DNA of 64,000 nucleotides from Nymphalis io (GCF_905147045.1 NC_065891.1:13153001-13217000), one strand, 5' to 3'. Shown: positions 11,156 through 22,499, counted from the stretch's first letter. The notes: a model not told the origin generated them from the sequence alone. Translations and numbers: made by a program.

Positions 11156-11700
11156 TTAATTTCGAAGAGCAATTGAGTGTACGATATTTTATGTCAATCC
11201 GTCTTTGGCCAACACAAATAAGCTCAATGGTTTGCCCACCTTAGAACACGCCACGTATACTTGTCCGTGTGATAAACATACAATACAGTTACAGCCTGTT
11301 AATGTCCCACTGCTGGGCTAAGATCTCCTCTCCCTTTATGAGGAGAAGGTTTAGAGCTTATTCCACCACGCTGCTCCAATGCGGGTTGGTAGAATATATA
11401 TGTGACATAATTTCAATGAAACACATGAAGGTTTCCTCACGATGTTTTTCTTCACCGTCAAGCACGAGATGAATTATAATCATAACTTAAGCACATGAAA
11501 ATTCAGTGGTGCTTACCCGGGTTTGAACCCACGATCATCGGTTAAGATTCACGCGTTCTAACCACTAGGCCATCTCGGCTTATACCATGTGATATAGTTA
11601 TGTGATAAACATGGTGTGCCCAAATCTATGCCACAAAAGGACATAGTTTGGCCTGCGACTTATTGTCATTATACATATATGCATAAAGCACCACCCTACG
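11156..11700 (-). pseudogene. Helitron helicase C-terminal remnant (PIF1-like motifs V/VI)
   Basis: The minus-strand frame from about 11664 reads NKSQ (11653-11664). After a one-base deletion it continues as GQTMSFCGIDLGTPC, is interrupted by the SINE between 11613 and 11279, and resumes as SHGQVYVACSKVG, matching the HGQxYVACSRVG signature of Helitron helicases. A stop replaces a codon just before NIVHSIALRN, which is close to the true C-terminus. The loss of frame and the SINE show long inactivity. Upstream residues (about 11665-11700) are too decayed to align. Confidence 0.75.
11280..11600 (-). mobile_element. family A SINE inserted in the Helitron helicase remnant
   Basis: It reads from 'cagttacagcctgttaatgtcc' to 'aggccatctcggct' at about 11580. 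A perfect 12-bp duplication 'tgtgataaacat' at 11268-11279 and 11601-11612 flanks it. Joining the flanks restores helicase order, which proves the insertion. About 18 extra bases ('taccatgtgatatagtta') separate the SINE head from the right duplication and look like a partial copy of the target region. Confidence 0.88.
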
Positions 11701-11847
11701 AAATTTTTCATGCGTTTATTTATTATTGTTTTCATAGGTTATATGTACGGATTTTGTGTGTGAGTGGTGGCTCATTGTACATTCGTCCCACATTATGAGA
11801 CAGAACTTTTGAAAAAGGTTGTCCGTTATTTGTTTTCTTTATAATAT

Positions 11848-12032
11848 TGGTAAATGGTCACCTCCACCCATATACATTGGCACTATAAAAATATTAACCA
11901 TTCCTTACATCGCGAATGCGCCACCAACCTTGGGAACTAAATTGTCCCTTGTGCCTGTAGTTGGCTTCATCGCCCTTTAAGCCGGAACACAACAATACTA
12001 ATATTGTTGTTTGGCGGTAGAATATGGGATAA
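11848..12032 (-). mobile_element. family B element, partial, inside the Helitron
   Basis: In reverse orientation it shows 'aatggtcacctccaccca', 'aaccattccttacatcgcg', 'caccaaccttgggaacta' and 'aaaccgg'-like 'aagccggaacacaacaatac'. The outer ends, including the oligo-A side, are missing. It has the older subfamily wording 'tattaaccattccttacatcg' seen also at 57375. Confidence 0.78.
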
Positions 12033-12619
12033 GCATAGTACATACGAATGGAACATAATCTTTGCGCTGGCTATTTCGCTGTCGCATCGTTGGCCATCAC
12101 CATAATTTTTCTCCTTGCGCGAGAATTTTAATTTTGCCGTGACTCCTAAGATATATATATAATTTAAATTAATCCTTTTATAATTCCAGTGAGGCAACCG
12201 CGTCTGTTTATTGCCTTTCAATCGATGCAATAATTATTAGCAACTAACAGTTTCTATTAAAATAGACAAATTGAATTACTGCTAAATAGTTTTTGAAATA
12301 TAGTTTAATATTGTATACCACTCAAGTTATTTCACGCAAACTATATTAACAAACATAGTCTGTTCAAAGGTGGCGCTGCTCCTAATTCAAATGGAATTAA
12401 GTTTTACTTTTTGCTTTAAATAATTAAATTTGATTCAGAACGATGAAGACGTTATTTATTATTTCTAAAGAAAAATCCTTTCTATTATCCTTATATCTAT
12501 TTTGAATATTGTCAAAGTAATTTGAACCCGTTAACAATAAGTTAAACATCAAAAATGTCTTTAAAAGTTTCAAATAATCAAGACGGAGTCTACTATAAAT
12601 TAAATATTGTTATAATTGC

Positions 12620-12661
12620 TTGATAAATAATGGTCATTAATCAATGACCATTATTTATCAA
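12620..12661. repeat. perfect inverted repeat, 19-bp arms, 4-nt loop
   Basis: Arms at 12620-12638 and 12643-12661 are exact complements ('ttgataaataatggtcatt') around 'aatc'. It is within the Helitron relic and is much longer than chance would give in a run of this length. It could be a foldback insertion or a local replication product. Confidence 0.9.
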
Positions 12662-12814
12662 TGTTTGACAAAAAAAAGTCATATGATTATATTATCATTT
12701 CTCTTATTATACTGTCAATAGTAAGAACACGAATCATGTTTATATTGAATGTATGTAATTTATGTATACTTGAATTAATTTACATGATTTATTAACTTAT
12801 TTTTCAAGATTGCA

Positions 12815-13159
12815 TTATTTACACTTGCTACAATTTCGATTTCTTGACTTTCCTTCATAAAATTGCGATGATGACACGATATAAGTCCCGTGTAAATTAA
12901 GACATTGACAAAAAAAATGTACAGTGGTAGAAGAGATCCGGGGAGGAACGAAGTCCTTTGCTATATTTTTTCGTGTGCGAATGGACTTCAGGAACAGCCT
13001 TGCTACTGGATATGTGCCGATGAGCAAACCGTTCAATGGTGACATGCTCACACGCACATTTTCGTTATATTGTTGGATTTGTTCGTCTGTTCTTTCTGCT
13101 CTATGATGATGCTTTATTAGTTTGACGGCCCAAATGGGCCCCTTGCGTCTTGCTGGCAT
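12815..13159 (-). pseudogene. Helitron ORF N-terminal remnant
   Basis: The frame opens MPARRKGP and continues through an R/E/Q/N-rich stretch (HHHRAERTDEQIQQYNENVR), a composition usual for the extreme N-terminus of insect Helitron proteins. From about residue 40 the sequence stops resembling that family, so a frameshift or deletion is likely there. Its position between the 5' terminus and the helicase remnant is correct. I infer the identity mainly from this context. Confidence 0.5.
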
Positions 13160-13171
13160 TTTTCACTGTAG

Positions 13172-13191
13172 CACACACACACACACACACA
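13172..13191. repeat. (CA)n microsatellite
   Basis: An uninterrupted CA run of about ten units lies just upstream (minus strand) of the Helitron N-terminal remnant. Confidence 0.9.
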
Positions 13192-13784
13192 AATAGACCA
13201 AATTGTTGTATTTACTGATAAAAACGGTATACCGATAATGTATTTGATCTTTTAGTATTTTACCAACCTTTTTAATATCATAAAACACGTTTATATTTCT
13301 TATCAATTAAAAAAATCGTTGAATATTTTGCAGATTTTTAAATGTCAATATGACGCGACGCTTCTCGTAAATGACGTAGCCGAAAGTTCGATGAGGTTCA
13401 CTGTAAGTAATTATTTTGATATTGTTCATACAAAATACTAAAATCGTTGTTACAAAATGGGATGATGGGTTAGGAGAGTCAAAATAAAATACAAATAAAA
13501 AAAATACTTAAGAAATAGAAAAAAAAAAACTGGGTAGGGACATCCTTATCAGCTAGCGGTATGAAATATACTTTACAACCTATTCTCATACCTCCCAAAT
13601 ATATATAAAAAATTTCATAAAAATTGGTCGAGTAGTTTCGGAGGAGTTCGATCACAAACACCATGACACGAGATTTTTATATATTAGATTATTGTTTATT
13701 AAAATAACTTTAAATAATAAAAATCTAGTAGCCAATTACTAGAACACATAATTATAGAATTTTTTTTTTAATTTTGTTAGTAGG

Positions 13785-14205
13785 ACTGGCCGTCAACCTT
13801 AGAAACTAAGATGTTATGCTCTTTGTGCCTGTAGTTACAGTGAAATTGTCGCGTTTACTGGTGGTAGGGCTTTGTGCAAGCTCGTCTGGGTAGGTACCAC
13901 CCACTCATCAGATATTCTACCGCAAAACAGCAATACTTGATATTGTTGTGTTCCGGTTTGAAGGGTGAGTGAGCCAGTGTAATTACAGGCACAAGGGACA
14001 TAAAATCTTAGTTCCCAAGGTTGGTGGCGCATTGGATATGTAAGCGATGGTTGACATTTCTTACAATGCCAATGTCTAAGAGCGTTGGTGACCACTTACC
14101 ATCAGGTGGCCCATATGCTCGTCCGCCTTCCTATTCTATAAAAAAAAAAAGTAATACGCGACAGAACTAAGTATTGCTATTTCGCGGTAAAATATTTGAT
14201 AAATT
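13785..14205 (-). mobile_element. old family B copy split by a younger one
   Basis: The left part (13785-13840) reads 'caaccttagaaactaagatg...tgcctgtagttacagtg'. The right part (14160-14205) reads 'actaagtattgctatttcgcggtaaaa'. Together they are one reverse B copy, interrupted by the complete forward copy at 13857-14150. Confidence 0.72.
13857..14150 (+). mobile_element. family B element, full length, young subfamily
   Basis: It is a complete copy from 'actggtggtagggctttgtg' to 'cctattctata' plus an A-run. Over about 283 bp it is identical, by my base-by-base reading, to the reverse copy at 47292-47591. It has no A/B boxes and no coding. The 3' part 'accacttaccatcaggtgg' is shared with the LINE C tail, so this is either an SINE with a non-tRNA head or a LINE-derived non-autonomous element. 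Confidence 0.9.
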
Positions 14206-15258
14206 TGTTTGGTTTTCTTTGGTGTTTCTTTTTTATTGTTTTGATTTATGGTTATTTTTATTTGTCTGCATGTTTTTAGTCTAGTAAAAGTTGTCATTGC
14301 AAGTAATTTTATCTTCATGACGATGTCTTTATGGGAATAATTAAGGTGTTCATAGTATTTATGTTTTTGCGTGTTTTAAGACCACAAACTTAGAGGTTTT
14401 AATGTACATGATAAACGTTTATTTTTTAATTATTTATTTCAAAGCTGTAGCAAACTATCTTTTTTATATTCTGTGATTTTAAAATAATGTAATATGAATA
14501 GGAAAATTCACCCGATTTATTTGTAATAAAAGTATTTTTAAACGCGACAATATAAATAGCATATTATTTTAAGTATTTATTTTCCGTATTTAAATTAAAA
14601 TTACTTTGATTTAAAATTAAATTGCTAGTTTTGAAGCTGATAAAATGCTCTTAGAAAAGTGTACAAACAATAGAGAGTATGTCAGTATATAACGCCTTAT
14701 CGCTTAATAGCGATTTCTTACAGACAGCCTTAGGGTGAGAGTTGCAATTAAAATCGATGGTAGGTCGTAATAGGTGAGAAACGGGCTGTTTCAAATCGAA
14801 AGAATGATTTGTTTGATAATATATATTAAAAAAAACATTATAAAGCATTATATTATTATAAAATTAATGATATTGCATTCGTTTTAAATCAGGACGAATA
14901 AATTGATTAATAAAATTTTCGTTAACTGTTTAGTGAATGTCTTCTATTTTAATTGAGATCGTTATATGAACATTTCATGAGCTGAATTTTCTCGAGGCAT
15001 TAATAGGGCACTATGAAATTATTTCCTTTAATTGTATCTCTTTAATTCATAGTACATTTCTAGAGAATTTATAATTAAAAATGTAATATTCGTCTCGACG
15101 AGCCAATATAAGCTACTGTTACACGACGCCGTGTAATTATAATACGGGTAATTTCTCGGAATAAAACTTGGAATATACGAATATGTAAGAAATAACATGT
15201 AATCATTTCTAATATATACATTTTTATATTTTGTGTTGTAATTTATTTATTATTGTTA
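14206..15258. other. AT-rich stretch without recognised feature
   Basis: Only short A/T runs were seen; there is no family member or exon-like frame. Confidence 0.5.
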
Positions 15259-15440
15259 TCTTACTAATGTTATAAATGTGAAAGTGAGATTGTTGAACTG
15301 TTTGTTTGTTACGTATTCATATCTCAATTACTTTATCGGTGATCATGAAATTTTGCATATACGTCAGGGATACAGAAAAGGACATAGGATACCTAACTTT
15401 TGTCACCCAGGGGAACCGTCATCCGATTGTGACCGCAGGA
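15259..15440 (+). mobile_element. Helitron-like family E fragment, 5' end present
   Basis: It starts A|TCTTACTAATGTTATAAATG and continues with a 'tgtttgtttgtt' run, 'ttatcggtgatcatgaaatt' and 'gcatatacgtcagggataca', a common lepidopteran Helitron-like body. No clear stem plus CTAG end was found close by. A CTAG at 15483-15486 lacks the usual GC-rich stem. Confidence 0.5.
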
Positions 15441-18400
15441 CAAGACGGAGGTACAAATTATTTATTATATAATTACGTATTTCTAGTACACTTCGCGTTT
15501 AAAGGGTCGGGAATCTCATTAAAATGACTAATGTCTTAAATTGTTTATAACTGCCGTCAATACCTTGCTTTGTAAGATAGTGCTATCCGGTAAAAAGCCA
15601 CTTCGTATCTCACTCGTGAAATTTGGAAAGCCACTAAGGTGGCTCAAAATAGCGCATCACCTTACTTATACGGTTACGGTATACAATTTTGATACGCGTG
15701 TCCTTTAAAAGTCATAATTATCATTCTCAAAGTCGCATATCACTTTGTGAATTTCAGGTTGGTATCGTGCATTTCGACTTAATTTTTACAGAATAGAGCA
15801 CTGATGCCGTATTAATAACCTTCGATTGACATTTTACAATAATATCAGATACCGCCCACTTACTTAGTATTAATAGGCCAACGATTGGTCTACTTAATGT
15901 GGTTACCGTCATGTGGTTACAGTAGTAATGTAAGAAACTTAAATCATATCTTCACTCTCATGTTACACTGTCTCACTAATCATTTGAACCTCAAGAATTA
16001 CTGGATACTATGTTGTGTCTACCCAGACAATTCTTTCTGGTACTCGCTTCTGATACACGAAACCGTACAAAACATTTTATTATATTATGTACTGAAATTG
16101 TCGAAAATTGAAATAAGTTGAACAACTTCAGTTTTGTTTTAAATTTTAAAGACATCTTTTAATTACAATAATTACATAAGAATTATTTGTATGCAAATAC
16201 AAATTTAAAATAGCTACTGTACAAATCATGACCGCGTGGAAAGGTGGCAAGAATGCCAGCAGCAGTTTCCCTTTGAATCACAATTTCGATCGTCTGCCAG
16301 ATCGACCAATAGAAGCAATAAGGAGTTATATTTTAATTTTTATTAATCTTAAATATATGTCTATTATATTATATATCTTTATTGGCTCTATAATTTTAGA
16401 AAGATTTTTTTTAATTAATTTCCGTGGGTTTGTTATTGCGGACGTATTATAAAAGACAAAGGGACACGTAGCTTGAAAGCGGGATCCTCGCACTTTAAGG
16501 TCACGTATGATAGCATATTGTGTTTGCACTTTGCAAATTTATTATTAAATGAAAATATATTTTAATGAAAATGATGAATGAAGTTTATAATAGTACGTTT
16601 AAAGTTTAGATTATGAATATGATAGAAATTGTTTAACATCTAGTACACTAAATTAAAAATTATTTAAAGTTAAATCATACGTATACCTACCTAATATGAG
16701 TATTATAAAAAGAAAAGTAATAGATATATAATGCCTTATGATAAGGCCTTGGTCAGACGGTCGAACCGGGCAGGAAGACGAAGCGACGTTGTCTTGACAG
16801 CGCGGGTACGTTATATTCTAGCAGTAACCGTCGCCGGCTGACCATACCATAAAGAACGTACATGGGCAAGCGCGCAAGACGAAGACTGGTTGAATTTTTT
16901 AACAAACTTCAAACGAGGAGGAAATTAAAGGATATGCTTTTTATGTGTTCAAAACAGCTAGAGCAATTTGATGATTGAGACTTTATTCTATTTATTTATT
17001 ACATGATCCCATATTTTTTATATTAGTACATTGTACAGTTTTTCAATGTTCAGAATGTCAGTAAAACCATGAAAAAAACCCACTTCGGGCGGTTCTGTAG
17101 TACATATAAAAACTTTTAATTAAAAACCCAATTGAGATATTTTCACTCTTTTAGTGCATTTTCTGCTACTGAAGTCGATCTAAATATTTTTTTAACTGTT
17201 GTTTTCGAACAATTATGAATGCGTGGATGTATTACCGTGACCTTTAACGCATACGGCGAGAGCTTCTAATACTATTATTTATTCTTATGCCTTAATTGTA
17301 CGATATTGCTTAAAATAAGTTTTCTTTGATTTTCATGGGTAATCTTAAGTAATAAGTAATTAATGTATATTGCATATACGAGTAATTATTATTTTTGCTG
17401 GTTTTTCTTGATATTTTAGAATATAATATTGTTATTTTGGAATGTCAAAATGGCTTCCAATTTTAAGATCGATAGCGACGGGCACGCACTGTTGGAAGAA
17501 CCTTGTGGTGCGTGGCTGTTGGTCGTCAGCTGTGCGTGAATAATACACATAATCACGTACCGTGGAAAGCAACCTTTAACCAGATCTAATGTATTTCACA
17601 CTTGCACACAGGATATTACCAACAAGAGTTGGTGAGCGAATCTTATCGCATTATTACATAATAACAATTTTTAGCTATTACAAGGCATACCGACAATCAG
17701 CAAGTAATTATATAAAATTACTTGATGGTAATACAAAACGGTATTTATCTCTGTAACATACCAGAAAGCCGCGATAAAAATCCGCGCAATGTGAACGCGA
17801 GTTGCAAAAGAAAACTTTCCACTCTGGTCCGTCTGTTGCGGTCGACCGTTGGAACTTCAAAATATTTCGCTCAAATTCTAGTGTTGTATGCTTTTAGCGG
17901 TTCTGCGGTTTTTGTTCGAGTTAAATAAGTGAACGTATTTCCCCTGGGCTCACTACGTATTTATGTATAAGGCTATGGTGGACCGTAAACGAAGCGGATA
18001 TTCGAGTTTTCGTTTTGTTCCCGGATTTAAAATATAAAATGTTTTGAATATTTTGCCTATGAATAGTCATAACATACTATTGGGTGTCCTGAAAAATAAA
18101 ATAAAATTGGTATGTGGTAATTTCCATGTCGGGAGCATTAGGTGAACCATAAATTGTCTAGCAGTGCCAAATGTGAAACCGAAGTTATATTTACTTGTAT
18201 ATTATAAAAAAGTATTTTTACTAGCGTACAATGGGATGATCAAATAAATTTGTTTTAATGTCTCATAAGCAATTTCTCTTAAACGATATTAACGTCTGAA
18301 AACAAGAAAACTAAGCAATGTTACTTTGGTACTAACTATTGCGCTACAACAAGCTGTTACTTTTCTATTTAAAATACTGAGAACTCTTGTAATTAATTAC

Positions 18401-18455
18401 ACAGGTATAATAATTATTAAATAAAGACTATCTGTCTTTCTATTAGTATACAATA
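15441..18455. other. largely unique stretch
   Basis: No repeat from the window's families was recognised. Two GC-richer patches stand out against the AT background: 16740-16900 and 17440-17600, the second carrying a small open frame (listed separately). Frames of 60-78 codons here lack motifs. Confidence 0.45.
17450..17539 (+). CDS. possible 29-residue small ORF or exon fragment
   Basis: ATG at 17450 has a good insect start context (tcaaaATGg) and the frame runs 29 codons to TGA at 17537-17539. Its composition is balanced and acidic at first (KIDSDGHALLEEP), then hydrophobic (AWLLVVSC), and it is clearly GC-richer than its surroundings. I recognise no family. It could be a translated small ORF, a first exon, or chance. 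There is no transcript evidence. Confidence 0.2.
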   Translation: MASNFKIDSDGHALLEEPCGAWLLVVSCA

Positions 18456-18465
18456 AGTGTTTTTA

Positions 18466-18776
18466 AGCGTCGAGATGGCCTAGTGGTTAGAATGCGTGAA
18501 TCTTAACCGATGATCGTGGGTTCAAACCCGAGCAAGCTCCACTGAATTTTCATGTGCTTAATTTGTATTTATAATTTATCTCGTGCTTGACGGTGAAGGA
18601 AAACATCGTGAGGAAACCTGCATGTGTCTAATTTCATTAAAATTCTGCCACATGTGTATTCTACCAACGCGCATTGGAGCAGCGTTGTGGAATAAGCTCC
18701 AAACCTTCTCCTCAAAAGGGAGAGGAGGCCATACCCCAGCAATGAGACATTAACAGGCTGTTACTGTACTGTACTG
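18466..18776 (+). mobile_element. family A SINE, full length, with pentamer tail
   Basis: Head 'cgagatggcctagtggttag' and B-box 'gggttcaaaccc' are intact. The body ends 'aatgagacattaacaggctg' followed by three 'tactg' units. A 10-bp duplication 'agtgttttta' at 18456-18465 and 18777-18786 bounds it. Confidence 0.9.
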
Positions 18777-18789
18777 AGTGTTTTTATTG

Positions 18790-19685
18790 AGAACAAGATG
18801 AAGCAATTAGTAAGGTAACAATGAGTAAATAACAACGAGGTAAAAGTGATCTATTGTGGTTGCTTATCTTTTGCCTCGAAATGTGACGTGAATGATGGGC
18901 TTAGACGATGTTTCAAGAATATATTTCCTTCTTTCATGCCTCTGGATAGGTTTAGTATTATAAAAGCAATTATATTAAATATACTTTGGCATTTAGCAAA
19001 GTTGAGGTTGGACGAGGGTGTACTCTCGGAATTTAGACAGGCAGGTATTGTTATTTACCTAATATCTTAGATGTCGTTGTGTCACCTTCAGGCATTTTTG
19101 GTTCTTTGTTGACTAAGTAATTGAAACTTCTAAGATATTTCAAAGTTGGGCTTGTTTGTGGTGATTTTAATTATTATTATTGTATCAAACTAAATGTGTA
19201 TGCGGGCATGATTATAATTGTGTATTACTTTTTTATATACCATACGCTTTAGTTTGATCACAATTACTCCTGGTGGTAGGTACTGATGCAGTCTAAGATG
19301 GAACGTGTTTGTCTAGAAGATGCTTATTTAGTCTTGTCTCGAAAACACCCTGATTATATGCTTACGAAATGCAGACGGGCATTCCAAACCTTGACTGTGC
19401 GTTATTATGTATTTGTCTTTTCTTTTCTTTTTTTATGTCAGTGTCTTTTTATGATTTGCGCCGCCATATTTGTGTAACTAAATGATGGAAAAGACTGGTG
19501 AATTTTGTAGGCTCTTCTGTATAGAATTTACATTCCGAGTAGATGGTAACTTTAAATTTAAATTAATTTTATAAAATTACGATTAAAGTGCTTGTAAGAG
19601 CATACGCGAACAAACAAATATTCGAATTGTTATCGAATTAATTATTTAATTTTCAAGAACAGAAACAGTGTTTGTTCTCGAAAAA
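18790..19685. other. mixed stretch with possible unclassified repeat
   Basis: Frames at 18846-19070 (74 codons) and 19286-19477 (63 codons), both plus, have fairly rich composition. The second contains 'ccaaaccttgactgtgcgt', wording that I associate with lepidopteran LINE-derived repeats, but I cannot confirm a family. No gene is called. Confidence 0.3.
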
Positions 19686-19690
19686 AAAAA

Positions 19691-19966
19691 CATATTAGTA
19701 ACAGCCTGTTAATGTCCCACTGCTAGGCTAATGCCTCCTCACCCCTTGGAGTAGAGGGTGGTAGTAGCGTGTTGGTAGAATTCAGATGTAGCAGAATTTC
19801 AATGAAATTAGACACATGCAGGTTTCCTCACGATGTTTTCCTTCATCGTCAAGCACTAGATGAATTATAAATACATATTAAGCACATGAAAATTTAGAGG
19901 TACCCGGGTTTGAACCACAATCCTCGGTTAAGATTCCCGCGTTCTAACCACTAGGCCATCTCGGCT
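19691..19966 (-). mobile_element. family A SINE, internally shortened
   Basis: The order is as in other reverse A copies, with losses in the 'gtggtggaataagctcc' part and in the spacer before the B-box. An A-rich 12-bp duplication 'tcgaaaaaaaaa' at 19678-19689 and 19967-19978 bounds it. Confidence 0.85.
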
Positions 19967-19979
19967 TCGAAAAAAAAAT

Positions 19980-20864
19980 ACATTATATAAATTTTATTTT
20001 AATAACGCTACGGGCGTTGCTTAATCTTATAATTAACGGTAACTTAATCTTATTAACTAAGGTAACTAAAATATGGGTTCAAGATGTTATTTGCAAAGGA
20101 GCTATGATGTTTATTTGTTTGTTAGACAACAGTTTTGACGAATGAACTCTCCTCGAGACGAACGCCGTAGCTTCGTTAAAATGGATCGTGTATTTTGAAA
20201 CTGGATTATCTTGGAATAGTTAATAATGCCAAGAATGGCCTTCAGACTTGTCAACAAATGAAATGATAAATCAACCTTTGGAAAACAATAAGCTTGCTTA
20301 TATTTATAGGAAAGGTTTGTGCCTAGTATAAGCTATATTTATTTTTACGTTAGCCATATTTAAAAAGACGAAACAGGAACTTTTTGGTAGAAATATCTTA
20401 ATTTTTTTCTCGTTGAATTACGAAATATATGTCATAATGTTTTTTTTATAAAATAAAATCGATGATTTAACCAAGAAAAAAAATTTTAATGAGCTGTTAA
20501 AGTCAATATTCTTCTTGCTTTCTTGCTTGCCTTTAGAAGAGGAAGACAAGTTCTAAAAGCTCAAAGGCAAAAAAGGACGGAACAACGCATACCGAGAAAC
20601 TAGAAAGGTCACTTAGAAGTGGTCACCATAGCGACGTACTTGCTATATTAATACAAGTAAGATTCCAATAGTAATGCTCCTTATTTATGTGTTATTTGCA
20701 ATGTGTTATTTGATTATTTCTATTCGGAGATTTCGTTACAAAGCTGATCGTTTCAATTGGTATGAAAACTTCTTTGGTGTCATTGTAATTTTTGACATGA
20801 ATTACATATGTGAGGAATTCTAAGGAATCAGGACATGAATCTTTATCAATCAAGTGCCTCTGTG
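19980..20864. other. AT-rich stretch without recognised feature
   Basis: No repeat unit or coding signal was recognised. Confidence 0.5.
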
Positions 20865-21030
20865 TTTTCATGTGTTTATAACTCATCTCGAGCTCGTTGG
20901 TGACGGAAAACAGCGTAATGAAACCTGCATGTGTCGGTTTTCTGCCTTACATATTTTCCACTAACCCGCCACCTCGGTGAACCAAACCTTCTCCTAAAGA
21001 AAATAACGCTTTTGTCCATCAATGAGACAT
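20865..21030 (+). mobile_element. family A SINE, strongly decayed body
   Basis: 'tcatgtgtttataactcatctc', 'ggaaaacagcgtaatgaaac', 'cactaacccgcc' and 'aaaccttctcctaaag' follow the A consensus with many changes. The tRNA head is lost. Confidence 0.6.
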
Positions 21031-21444
21031 TTACTTACTCGCACGTAAATTTTTATATTACAATGCGAAATCATGTACTCGTAGTATTTTAAAATTATAG
21101 CTCGCTATGTACCACTGGCTTTGGTGTTAGATTCTGTAAAGCAATGAATTAATCAAGTAGTCCAGTATGACGGCGGGGATTGATGGGCTCGTGGGATGGC
21201 AGATATCTCTAACTCCAACTGGACCGCCGGACGAAGCTTTGAATGATCGCATTGTTTTGTGTTTCATAATTGATTTATGTTCTACCCTCTGTTTGTGATA
21301 TTGTCTTATCTCAGTTGCTAATTGAATTTAAGACGATAGTTTCTTAATTAGATATATATTTATATTAAATTAAAATTGTTTTAGTTTATTGAAAATTGTT
21401 TTAAACAATTATGGAAGCAATTCATAAATAATTTACTTTACGTT

Positions 21445-21623
21445 ACTGGTGGTACCCACTCCTCAAATATTCTACCACAAAACAACAGTACTTGGTATTT
21501 TTGTGTTCTGGTTTGAAGGGTGTGAGATAACACCTTAGTTCCCAAGTTTGGTGGCTCAGTGGCGATGTTATTTCTTACAATACCAATGTCTATGGGCGTT
21601 GGTAACCACTTATCATCAGGTAA
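21445..21623 (+). mobile_element. family B element with internal deletions
   Basis: It retains 'actggtggtacccactcctc', 'cttagttcccaagtttggtgg' and 'accaatgtctatgggcgttgg', with gaps after the first block and around 'gtgagccagtg'. The oligo-A tail is missing. Confidence 0.8.
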
Positions 21624-21668
21624 TACCAATGTAAATAAAGTGTGAGTTTAACGAAAACTTTCACGTGT

Positions 21669-21790
21669 GTGTCATCATCATCGTCAGCCCGGGTCTGTTT
21701 ACTGCTGGACATAGGACTTTTCCATTGTACGCCATTGAACCCGATCTTCAGCTCTCTTCCTCTAATTGTATGTAATGTTGCGATCATTGG
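21669..21790 (+). repeat. lepidopteran 'ctgctggacatagg' repeat fragment
   Basis: A run 'gtcatcatcatcgtcagccc' is followed by 'tactgctggacataggact', 'ccattgtacgcca' and 'cccgatcttca', the wording of a widespread lepidopteran interspersed repeat. Family A uses a related motif, 'cactgctgggctaaggcct', near its 3' end, so both may descend from a common LINE tail. Confidence 0.5.
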
Positions 21791-22209
21791 ATGAGCGCTT
21801 TGATTATTGGCATCAAAACCTAGAAGTAAATAGCAGTCAATAAATAAAGTATCAAGTGATCGCCCGTCGTGATATCTATCGATTACTTTACGTCTTTTTC
21901 AGCCGAAAAAGGAGATAATATAAAAAAATTCAATTACGATCTTGAATTGTAATATTGTAAAATTCTTGTGTATCTTGGTTCAATGACGAATGACACATTT
22001 TGATATTTTCATACATAATTATAACCAATAATTAATTTAGAAAGGTATAAGACGTATACAAACTTGTGATAAAAATGTAGATGACACTGAAATCAGCGAC
22101 GAATGTCTATTTTGAATTTGGAATTTAATTCATTATTTTTTTTATTTTTCATAACAATACATTCCTTTTTTGCGTTTTACTATTTATTATGATCAATTAA
22201 TTATGAGAA

Positions 22210-22499
22210 GCCGAGATGGCCCATTGGTAAGAACGCGTGAATCTTAACCGATGATCGTGGGTTCAAAATTCACTTAATTTTCATGTGCTTAATTTGTGGT
22301 TATAATTCATCTCGTGCTTTACGGTGAAAGAAAACATCGTGAGGAAACCTGCATGTGTCTGATTTCACTGAAATTCTGCCACATGTGTATTCCACCAACC
22401 CGCATTGGAGCAGCGTGGTGGAATAAGCTCCAAACCTTCTCCACAAAAAGAGGAGAGGAGCCCTTTACCCCAGTAGTGGCACATTCACAGGCTGTTACG
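22210..22499 (+). mobile_element. family A SINE, B-box partly deleted
   Basis: It is full length apart from a short deletion after 'cgtgggttcaaa' that removes the end of the B-box and the 'cccgggcaagcacc' segment. The rest is close to the 47907 copy. Confidence 0.87.

Larger units (their letters stand above)
10857..13688 (-). mobile_element. Helitron relic with both ends and Rep/helicase remnants
   Basis: On the minus strand the element starts A|TC at 13688 ('tctaatatataaaaatctcg') and ends 'ccgggtcagctag'|T at 10857. These are the expected TC...CTAG ends in an A-T target. A short stem (ggca...tgcc) lies upstream of CTAG. Coding remnants occur in the right order: an N-terminal piece from 13159 (MPARRKGP..., E/R/Q-rich) and near the 3' end the helicase motif V/VI region (NKSQ, then CGIDLGTPC and SHGQVYVACSKVGKP, ending SIALRN with a stop at 11156-11158). 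The central Rep HUH nuclease and most of the helicase are missing. Defects include a one-base loss after NKSQ, a TAA in the last 15 codons and two later insertions (a SINE at 11280 and family B at 11848). The protein is a rolling-circle replication initiator fused to a PIF1-type helicase; this copy cannot make it. Confidence 0.8.

Noticed and set aside
15483..15486. CTAG|T as the 3' end of the Helitron-like element at 15259
   Set aside because: There is no GC-rich stem just upstream and the tetramer is expected by chance.
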